A stretch of 64,000 nt of DNA from Pampus argenteus (taxonomy: Eukaryota; Chordata; Actinopteri; Scombriformes; Stromateidae): NCBI GenBank assembly GCA_036937835.1, contig CM072860.1:4109001-4173000 (forward strand). Direction: 5' to 3'. Positions 26,798 through 37,272 of this stretch are shown in pieces (the stretch's first letter is position 1; every line of letters begins with the position of its first letter). The translations under genes were made by a program, and so were the position numbers. The notes below the pieces were generated by a model. It saw only the letters and a program-made list of their open reading frames with translations. It had not been told where the DNA came from and did not search any database.

Positions 26798-28628
26798 CAC
26801 CTGTGGACAGAAAATAGTCACAGGTAGGTTGCATGAAAAAACTGGGGGAACTAGGGTAGAGGTCACCTGGTCTCTCTTGCTGTGCACAAGTGAATAAAGT
26901 GAAAATTTAGTGAAGTTAGGATCAATCTATACTTTGCATACAGCTATTGATCCATGGTGAAGTTGCAGCTATGATGAAATATTTGATCGATGTTTAAAAA
27001 CATCACAAACATGACTCAGTTCACTCAGTTTATGCTTTGACGCAATGAGCTACATTGTACAATTTACAATATATACATTAGAAACATGTGATTGAGAGCA
27101 TTATCTCACCCTGTAGCTCATGCAAAACTTAATGGAAAGTTTTACAATTGAAGAATTTGGAAAAAGATAGTCTCTTATTCCCAAGACCTTTGACTACCGA
27201 CGATTTGTATGTCAGCTACAGTCAGTTTTTTTTTCCGGGTAAAGTCCCGCTGTCAAAATAAAAGCCTACAGCTGGCAGTCATTAACACTTTAGGTAACTT
27301 GCACAACCAAGTCCGTCAAAATAACACTGCCCGTTGTTTTAGGGATGAGAAATATATGCTATACGGCTCGATGATGGGAGTGCTTTTTGTTTTTTTTCTC
27401 TATTTACAGCTTTATTTTCTGATTAACGACCATTTTCGGAGGTCCTATAACGCAACCAGCAACAACTAGCCAATCATACAGGTCGAATAGTAGGCGCTAA
27501 AGTGTTGTGTGTTACTGTTCAGTATAATATAACAACCAAGTAACCGTTGGATACACTCAGTAATAACTCTTAACACTACTAATAATATTAACACAGAGTC
27601 GAGGTTGAAGTTATAACGTCGAGCTCTTACGGTGTCGGAAAGCAGGCAAAAGCAATCGAACCATGAGCATCAAAAACAGTCAAACTTAACAGAACACCGA
27701 CCGCTTCTCTTAAATACGCCGCACTGCGCGATCTCACTCATGCTGGATCGGTCTAAACGCCTTCCGTTAACACTATTATTACACTGTTAGATCAGCGAGC
27801 TACGTCGCCATCTGAGGAGGCGGGGTTAACGTTGTTGTCATCGCCGAAGATGATTGAACGCCGATGGCCACCGATTTTCACGCCTGAAAAGAAGTGATTT
27901 TACGTATCACAGACTGTACGCCGACGTGAAGTTTATCCGTTAAAAAGAAAGAAGCGAGGTATTTGTTTTGTAATTACGACTTCGGGTGCTGACTCTGGCT
28001 GGCAAACAAGTCGACTTTAGCGGTTTGACGCGGCGGTGTCTTTGTTTTGAACTGTACGTAATGAGATGAAGATAACCAACGTTAACGTAGCTCCCGTTGG
28101 TTAGCTAGGCCGCGACAGCGTAGCTTACGTTATCCTAGCTGGGTGCAGGTCTAATTAATTATGCTTTAACCTGGATAGTGGTTGCATTCTCAACTCTAGG
28201 TATATATAATACCGGCTATACGCTGCTTGTTTATTTATGACGCTAAGCTAACGTTAGCTTTCGCTGAGCCGGGCTACTTTTAACGTTACTGGGCGTGGAA
28301 AGGGAACATAGACAGGTGTTGTCGCTGCCTTCCCACCTTTTTTTATTTCACATGTGTCTTGGAGTGTGTGAGTTTAGGTTAGCCAACGTTGCTAACATCA
28401 TCTTGGTGTATTATAAACGACTAATTAAAGCGTTTCTGCATGTATCCCAGGATCCTTATGAAGGCGGAGGCGTCCAGATTGTAATGATGTGTCCTGCTCA
28501 GACCCAGCTGTGTCTCGGCACCGACCAACACGTCCGTGAGAGCCACAGCTGATCTAGATGGATGACCCCGACTGACCAGGATACCTGAGTTACAGTTTCT
28601 CTGAGACATAACTGTGATCTTAGCAACA
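26798..28628. promoter_or_regulatory. dhrs4/efs divergent promoter region
   Basis: Contains the inferred dhrs4 5' untranslated exon (minus strand, donor at 27631/27630) and the efs 5' UTR (plus strand). CpG-bearing sequence at about 27600-28300 holds GTTAACGTAGC near 28081 and a perfect 12-bp palindrome GCTAACGTTAGC at 28247-28258. The minus-strand exon includes an ATG at 27664 that is out of frame with the dhrs4 start. Confidence 0.5.
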
Positions 28629-31600
28629 ATGTCTGTCTCCGTGAGTACAGTATTTGTCTCTTTTTGTTTGTGTGTGTGGGCATACTTCTGTGTTGTTATC
28701 ATAATAATTGACAAATGCGATAAGAACTAATCTGAAACTAAAATAAATAGCATGTTTTATATATGATCTCACCATATCTATATATTTATCTGGGTCTAAA
28801 TTGACTCCATTACTGTTCTAACGGGGTCCCACATGGCTCAATGGAGACGAGCTGTCCCCAGGGGGTTGGTTTAGAAAATGAAAGGGGGCCTGACTTTCTG
28901 GCTCTGGGTTGGCAATTAAACCCTAAACTGCAAGGGACAGATGTGCCTCTCATCCCCTCCCCCTCCCTCTCATCCTGCTCATTACCATTTAAGCCCTTGT
29001 GTCCATTTGATCATTGATTCTCTGACTGTGCCCCCTTTTTCTCTCCCTCACGATCGCTGACACAGCTGTGAATTTGGAGTTAATATTGATGGTAGATGTA
29101 ACGTTTTCCAACTTTTTTTTTTCCCCCTGACCCTCTTGTCTCTCACATGGTCATTCTACGAGATCTTCCCTATTTACTCCTATTCACTCTATTCAATAGT
29201 CCAAACAATCAAGCTTTTTATACTCCTCGCCATGTCAATGCACTTGTTTGTTTTGTGGTGTGCAGATGGGAGACACTTGCTGGTGTGAATTTAGGCTGTT
29301 GATTAAAACCTACTTTCACATGGCCATTTGGTATGTGTGTGAGTTATTGTATGGGTGTGTCCGGGTGTGTGATTTTCATCTCTTGTCTCCTCCTCAGACG
29401 GTATTGGCAAAGGCGTTGTTCGACAACACGGCTGAGAGCCCGGAGGAGCTTGCTTTCCGGAAGGGTGACATCCTGATGGTTCTTGAGCAGGAGCAGAGTG
29501 GAGGGCCCGGCTGGTGGCTCTGCTCCCTACACGGCAGACAGGGCATTGCCCCTGCCAACCGTCTTCGACTCCTCCAGACTGCCCCGCCCCCAGGCTCAGA
29601 CCTCTGTCATGGCCCCAGTGAGGACTCTGTCTACCTGTCACCTGGCTCCCCGCTCACCCGGACTGCTGTCAGCAGTAGTGCGGAGGACATAGATGGAGTG
29701 TATCGCTCCCCACCAGGTGTCGGCGAGGGACGAGGGGTCGGAGCTGCCTCAAGGCCCGGGGAGCTCCGCCGAGTCGAGGGTGGGCGTCCGCGCTCTCACT
29801 CCAGCTCTGGCACCCGGCCCAGACCTGACTGGGATGTTGGCGTAATAGGGCGTCCACGCTCACCCTCTCTAAGAGGACGGGGCACAGAAATGACAGGAAT
29901 ATTGTATCAGACTCCAGTAAGTCCTTTACCTTCAGCAGCTCAGCATGCCAGGCAGCCAGGAGCACTCATGGCTTCCGAGTCTGTGTACCTCTCCCCCAGT
30001 GGCGTACCCAGGACGGCTGATGAGTCAGAGGACAATACATATCTTGTCCCTAGAGAAACACTAACAACAGGACACTCAGATGACTGTTACTTGGTGCCAA
30101 AAGGTACACCACTTGCAGGTGATGAAGTTTACCAAACCCCAACAGGAGGAGTTGTGGCCACTGTTGTCTGCTCTAATGGCCCTAACGTTGGTGGAACTCC
30201 CGGTGCCCCACACCCCAAGGTGGGGCAGGACTCACCTGGGATGTACCAAACACCCACTTCTGTGGGGGCAAACATTCAAAGGACTTCAGCCACAGTTTTA
30301 GCCCATCAGTATCCATCTCAGTTATCCCCCGCACAAGCATCTCCCAGACCTCTGCTCAAAGGAGTGCCACCCAACCCTGCTGTTTCCAGAGGCAAACCTG
30401 GTCTCTCCTGTCACCGGGGCTCCCCATTGTTGGTTAGAGCAGGGCAGGTCAGGGTTCCCGGATCACCAAATTTTGCCCGCAAACCTCCTCCACCAGCACC
30501 TCCAGTAAGGGGAGTCACCAGGAAAGATGTACAACAATCAGCACCTTCATCAGCTGATTCTAACTCTGTCCCCAAAACCACTGCTCAGTCCGCTGCTGCA
30601 AGCCTGCAGCAAGTGGAGGACAAGCAGAGCAAAGAGGAAAAGACGAATAATAGCCTGGAGAAAAGCAACAATGTGCAGAACAAGAAAGGAGAAAATCAAG
30701 ATTACTTGGATCCTGTGGATGACCAGGTGATGACGCTGTTGATTCTGTCCAATAATAATAATTTTTTTTCAAACGGTACTTGGGTGTCGGGACCCTTTGC
30801 GACTCCAGGATTACACCTTGGTTAGATTTGAATGTTTGTCTTCACTGTTGTGGGGGGTAATAATGTTATATATTAAATATAAGTGATTTTGTGTTTGTCT
30901 TGGCAGGTGTATGACACTCCTCCCAGTGGCAGGTGGCAACGTCCGGTCCCAACTGTCCTCGCTGATGATAACAGCATCTATGACACCCCGCGAAGCGTCC
31001 CACCACAGGCTGACGCTGAGACAGAGGTAATGCTCACTTACAGATTACAGACCTGTTAATCCCTCCTGTCAAGTTTATCTTGTCCTTGTTAATCTTCCCT
31101 CAAGAATCAACGCACTGACTTATTACAGTACTTACATTTCTCGTAAAAGGTCAACTTTAAACAGCGTCTAGAACAGGGTTAACTACTTGTATGCTTAGGT
31201 TTTTTCTTTTACAACAGGTAGTATTACAACGTGTTTTTGTTTTGTCTGAATCAAAATGTGAAGACTTTGCTTTTTTGTCGATGCTGTATTGAGTGTATAA
31301 TTGTGCTCTTTAATGAATGTCCATACAGTGAAACGGTAATGTAAAGTGGTAATTTATGATGAACTGGTCTGTTGCGTTCGTGTCTGTACAAGTGAAGCGT
31401 TTCACTCGCAAGAGATGACTATCAAATAGCCTGTCACCATTTTTTCCCACATTCCAGCATTAGTCTGTTTCCCTGCCCCCATCTAAGGCGAGGCCACACC
31501 TGTCTCTGTCTGCTGAGGGAGCCTGTTTATCCAGTCCAAATGCTGCTGCTATTTTCTCCCAGTCACACCCATCTGTCAGGGCTATGCCAAGGCCATACCA

Positions 31601-33843
31601 CCACCAACACCACCACCACCACCACCACCCTGCCCCCCAGTGGTCTCCCTTTAATGCTACTTGACTATATCTGCCAGCTGTTGGATTTTTTTCTCTTTGC
31701 CTGCAGTAACAGCATATGTGGACTTATTGCTTTTACACATGGATGTGAATGAGGTCAAATGTATTGAGCACATGCAGTCAAAACTCTTGTGAACTCAGTA
31801 TGTACAGTTTTGTGGATGAAGATGCAACATGGTTGACACAGAAACACTGTACTATGATATGGTACAATTAAATAATCCTCATTTAACACAACAGTATTTT
31901 AACACTCTTTATTTTTCTTGCAGGTCTATGACGTCCCCACCATGACTCTGAACGTGTCCACAGCAGATGGTCAACACAGCAGCTTGGTGCCTGATGAAGT
32001 CGATGATGATGTCTACAGTGTTCCTACACTTCCTGGTGTGCCTCTGGGCCCGGGCGAGTCCAGCACCAGCCTCTCTGGTGAGGACGCCTTTTGTGTCTCT
32101 GGTCCAGAGAAACGGGCCAGCAGGGACTCTTCTGAGCCGGACTGTGGCATATATGACATGCCCGCTCTGACCATCGAAGTCCTCCCTCACTCCTCCTCGT
32201 CCTCCTCCACCTCTACTCGCCGCCTCTCCATATCAAGCAACGGCTCTGGCGACGTGCAGTGGAGAGCCTCTCTCTCCAACCTCGTCCACGCGGTGCTGAG
32301 CACAGCCTCCTGCTCGGCGTCCACTCTGTCGTCACGGGACCTGGCCACCTCACTGGCTGAAATCCTGTCCACCTGGAAAGCCAGTCACTCGGGGGATCCT
32401 CCGCCGCCTCTTCAGCAGGCCTGGGCTCGCCTGTCAGACCTACTGCCGGCGTTATCCGCTATCGGCAATGCTCCTCCATCTGAAGGACTCTTAACGCTGG
32501 TGCAGCGGTCCCTTGAGGAAAGCGCCCTCCTCTTGCAAGCTCAGGGCCGACCCCGTCTACCTTCCCAAGATTCCCTGTCCCGCAGGCCGTTGCCCGCACT
32601 CCCAGTGCCTGATGGGAAGTCATCTGGAGGTGGAATGGGATCCCGTAAAGGTAGCTGGATTCAGGAGAGGCCCTTACCCCCAACGCCTCAGCCAGCCTTC
32701 CCCCTGCCTCACACGCCATCCACAGTGACCCTCACGGTTGGCCCTAACGACGGAGAAGACGACCCCAGCAATGAGTACGCAGGGATCGGTCTGACTCCCA
32801 TCCCAGCCCCGGTACCTACCGGAGACAGTGTTGGATACGTCAAGCTGCAGGTCAATTTTCATGATAAAATGACTTTAATGTTGCCTTTTCTGTTTTAACA
32901 CGCCAATATTCTTTGTTCTACACATCTCCACCTTTACTGGTAGCTACTCACATGTCATGTGTGTGTATATGTTGCTTTATGTTCATGATTTGACTGTAAA
33001 TGTAAATGTGTGTGTAAACATGGCTGTTGTCTCCTCACCACACCAGGGGAAACCTGAGCCGCCTCCCGATGCCCGAACTCAGAACGGACAAACACACACT
33101 ATCACTGCAGAGACGAGGGTGAGTCTTCTTCCTCTTCTTGTATTTTCACCTCCACATTCATGAGCCTTTGCCTCTACAGTCCACTTTGTTTTGAACGTTT
33201 TTTGTAGTACTGAAACGCACACAGCAAGTCTACACAGATAAGTCATTGATTCACTCTGTGTTCACACTGCGCTCTGTTTACTAATGAGCAGTGTGATTCA
33301 TTAATGAAGCTTGCAGCAGCTATTTGGCTCCCGATGTGGTTTTAAACCCGGCTTTAGTTTATACTCATCATGTATCAGCATATTGAGTGTTTCTCAATTA
33401 TTCGATTTCCCAGCTACTTCAGGGAGTTGATGTTAAAACCTCTTGTGTAATACTATGACTAATACATGTTTGACTCTGTAGCGTGACTTTTTTTTTAAAA
33501 TTTCATCTCTTCTCATACAGTTGACTCCATCCCCTCCTCTGCCGGTGTCCCTCTCCCTGGAGGACTCGGAGCTGCTGTCCTTCTACTCCTCTCAGAGCCT
33601 CGCTCACCTCTCCTGCCTGGCAGACGCCATCGACGTGCTCTTCAGCAGCGTGCAGGGAAACCAACCGCCACGTATCTTCGTCGCCAGAGGAAAGAGTCTC
33701 ATTGTGACGGCCCACAAACTGGTGTTCATCGGAGACACGCTCTCCCGCCTTCTCACCTCTGCTGATCTCCGAGCCAAGGTCTTTCATCACTTTTGGTCAT
33801 GACAGATGTAGCTTTTACAGGCATTTTATACATTTAAAATCAC

Positions 33844-33917
<74 letters not shown>

Positions 33918-34124
33918 GTAACATGTTTCTTCCTTCAGATCACAACCTCAGGGGGGCGACTCTGCCAAGCCTTGAAGTCAGTTGTCGTAGCAACAAAGGG
34001 CGCCGCTCAAAACTACCCGTCAGTATCTGCCACCCAGGAGATGGTGGACCGCGTCGCTGAGCTCTCCCAGCAAGCAGCTGGCTTCTCCACCCTGCTGCAG
34101 CGTCTGGCAGAAATATCTTCATGA
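28629..34124 (+). CDS. efs: Embryonal Fyn-associated substrate (CAS-family adaptor, CASS3/Sin)
   Basis: Docking protein of the p130Cas family acting downstream of Src kinases in adhesion and lymphocyte signalling. Seven exons: 28629-28640, 29398-30726, 30907-31026, 31924-32850, 33047-33118, 33521-33778, 33939-34124; 967 aa. SH3 domain at about 5-62 (ALFDNTAESPEELAFRKGD, GWWLCSLHGRQGIAPANRL). Substrate domain about 100-560 with about 14 YxxP sites (YLSP, YRSP, YQTP, YLVP, YDTP, YDVP, YSVP, YDMP). Serine-rich helical region about 575-700, Src-SH3 ligands RPLPALP and RPLPPTP at about 708-735, and a C-terminal FAT-like domain at about 830-967 (SFYSSQSLAHLSCLADAIDV, TAHKLVFIGDTLSRL). The FAT-like domain and the chromosomal context favour Efs over Bcar1, Nedd9 or Cass4. 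It is far longer than mammalian Efs (about 560). The first exon codes only four residues (MSVS). Confidence 0.9.
33843..33918. repeat. (TA)n(TG)n(TA)n compound microsatellite
   Basis: An uninterrupted TG core at about 33855-33907 flanked by TA runs, ending about 20 bases before the acceptor of the last efs exon (33939). Confidence 0.92.
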
Positions 34125-36290
34125 TATTTCATAATCACTTTGATGACACTACATATTTTCTCTCTTTGAAATGCCTTATTTGTTGTTGTTGTTCTTTCAC
34201 TACATTTTCCTTCAAGTGTGTGTTGGTTTGCCTTTGTTTATATACTGACCTCTGTGCTTTGATGCCAGACACACTTACCTGTTTGAGTGTTAACTTATTG
34301 AATATTTGGAGCCCGTTTGTGGCTTTAAGTGTCCGTGCGGACTTCTTATCTTCGGAGCTTTGCTTTTTAAAATTTTTTTTTAATGTTTGCCATATTTCAT
34401 TTTCTTCACGATAGCCATTTTTCCTCCCCTGCTCTATTTATTTAGCCATCCCTCCTATTCCAAAAATGGCACAGAAGAAGGCCTTGCATCCTGGGACTTT
34501 TGTGCTTATCATTCTGTTTTGGACTTAATATGGGAGAATAGGGTGTGGACAACTCCCATCCTTAATCTGTGCAAGTATGTGTTGTGTTTGTGTACTACCC
34601 ATTTTTACTACAAGGTAAGGATTAACCTGCAGTACAGTTTGGAATCTACTCGGTGAGGATCTCCAGTACATTGTTCAGGTTACACTTACAGAGTCTTAAA
34701 CCTCATAAAGAAGGAACAGTCCTGTGTGACAGAGATAATATCTGAGAATAGATTCAGAGACCGAGAGTGACTAATGATAGTTTCCTAATACTTTGATTCT
34801 TTCTCACAGTCGCATGTTAACCTGCCAAAGGATAAAAAAAACCTGTTCCAAGTTCACCTGTCTCCACATGTCATATTGTAATCTGCATGCATCCGTTTTT
34901 TTTTTTGTGTGTTTTTCATACTTTTTATGTTTATTTCCCATAAGATGCAAATCCCTCCCGTCAATAGTGCGGTGACATGGTAGACGCTAAGGCTGCGTGT
35001 TAAATATGTATATGGTACTGGCTCATCATGTCATTGTTTTTATTCAGTTCTGTCATCTGAAAACAAATTTTAATTTTACACATTTGAAGATATTTTCTTC
35101 TTCTTTTGTTGTGGAAAATACTTCACTGCCCTCAACATCAATTTGATCATTTTACATGATTTACCTTATCAAAATAATATATAATAACCACGTCACCCAA
35201 CCTTACTGGAATCTGGACTGAAGCACAGCTCACCTACTCACACAGCATTTTAAATGCATCAAACACTACAACATGCTACAACATGTCTTGTTTCGTTTAG
35301 GGCTAATGTATGTTTGCACATTTGTGGTAGCAGCTGTGAGGTGACTCCGAGTCTTTTTATTTTTGTTTTTCCATCTCGGGACCTTTGCCAACGTTCATCC
35401 TTGACATGAACTATGTTTGCTTTTTGCTAAAAGACCCTGTAAAGCTGCTCAGCGTGTAGCTGGAGTGAAACATGGTACACCAAAACATGCTGGGTTTTTT
35501 TAATGTCTGTGTCATCAATCATATTACTAATACTTAAGCTTTATTTTTTTTCCTTCTTATTTTTAGATCCAAATCAGTATCATCTGGGCATCGTATAATC
35601 ATTTTTTGCATTTTTAAATCATGCTTTGTCCCATTTTCTCTGCTGCAGTGTCACCTTGTGGGGGTTCGAAGCATTAATGGATACCTGCCTGCCAAAACTG
35701 GTTCTATACTGTTGTATGTTTGAAGAGACATGATTGCAAATAACCTTTAGCTACATATTTATTATTGTCAATATGTTTTTATGTTCTCTGCTTTCCAGGT
35801 GTCATAGCTTTTATTTGCTTAAATGTTTCATATACACATCTGTCACCAGGGGAGATTTTACTAGGTGATTTATTAATGAACAAAAATGTGTTTGTTTGTT
35901 TGTTTTTTGGGGGGGGCGGGGTATATTAAGTTTTCCTTTTGTACAATATTGTTGTTTTTTTCTACACTATGTGAACTCATCAGTTATCCATATTTGCTGG
36001 GAAGTGAATCTTTTTGACTTTTCTCCTGCAGTAATACAGACCTACACATCTTTACTTTTAAACACTACATTTGATGTCTGTCTTGTATTTTTGTTCAGAA
36101 TACACAAATACATCTTTTGCAATTATGTAAATGTGTCTGGATTATTGATTGCAGTATGTGTTTTTTTTATCTGTAACTGGTGCATTTTGTACTCCAGAGA
36201 GACTCAACTTTAATGTAGACAAGAAAAAAAAAGTTAATCCAGGAAACGTATTTTTTAAAATTCAGAATAAAGTTTGACAAATGAGTGCGA
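34125..36290 (+). other. efs: efs 3' UTR
   Basis: About 2.1 kb AT-rich sequence without a recognisable exon. AATAAA at 36266-36271 is the last signal before acin1, whose ATG is at 36434. Confidence 0.6.
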
Positions 36291-36433
36291 CTAGCGTCTA
36301 AATTGTCACAGTACTGTTAAAACTGCCATAGATTTGCTATTGTGATTCGGGTAAACCCGAGCGTCTCCGGAAACTGCCGAGTTGTGACGCCGAGCAGCAG
36401 CCGTTCGGAGTTTACACAAGCGAAGGGGGCAAA

Positions 36434-37233
36434 ATGGCGGACGAAGATATTACGCTTGATGGAAAACCTCTACAATCGCTCCGAGTCGCGGATTTGAAAG
36501 CGGCTCTAGAGCAAAGAAACCTCCCGAAAAGCGGGCAGAAAAACACACTGATAAAGCGACTAAAAGGGGTAAGTTCTCGCTTATTGTTACGGACGCCTGT
36601 GTCGAGTCTGGCTAAGTTTTATGTTAGCGGGAGGCGAGAGAGACGTTGGTGGCGGGGAGGGGGGGGGGGTAACATTAGAGGCCGTAACGGTGTGTGTGTG
36701 TGTGGGCTCGGACGCGGGAATACATAAACCGCTTGCCACACGTTATTACGCATAAACAACAGTTTCTGTTTACGGTTATTTGTAGTTGACGGTACAACAA
36801 AACAGCTTAACGACCGAGTTGAGAGTTGATACCTAACTACTTAGTACACCGTGTTGCACACAGTTGACTTGTGCACCTGTCAAGTCGAGGCCTAAGCTGA
36901 GTGTAAGCGAGCGAACAGCCGCACATAGTGTACAGTACGTGACCGTGCCCGCGCTCTCTCTGTGTGTGTGTATATGTGTGTTGGGGTAACGGGGGCGCGC
37001 CTCGCAACGTAAACACAATTTTAAAGGCTTCAACGATGTGTAATTTGTGACTTGTGCAATATAATGTAAAAGTTGTTGTTATTGTTGTTCTGCAAGCACT
37101 CAAACAGCCGTGGGTGTCAAGAGCTGAAGCTAGATACACCGAAGTCATGGGTCAAACAAACACCAGACACACAAAATAAACCCTCAAATTCACTTGTATC
37201 CTTTTATTTACTCAGTTTACTGTTCACTTATAT

Positions 37234-37272
<39 letters not shown>

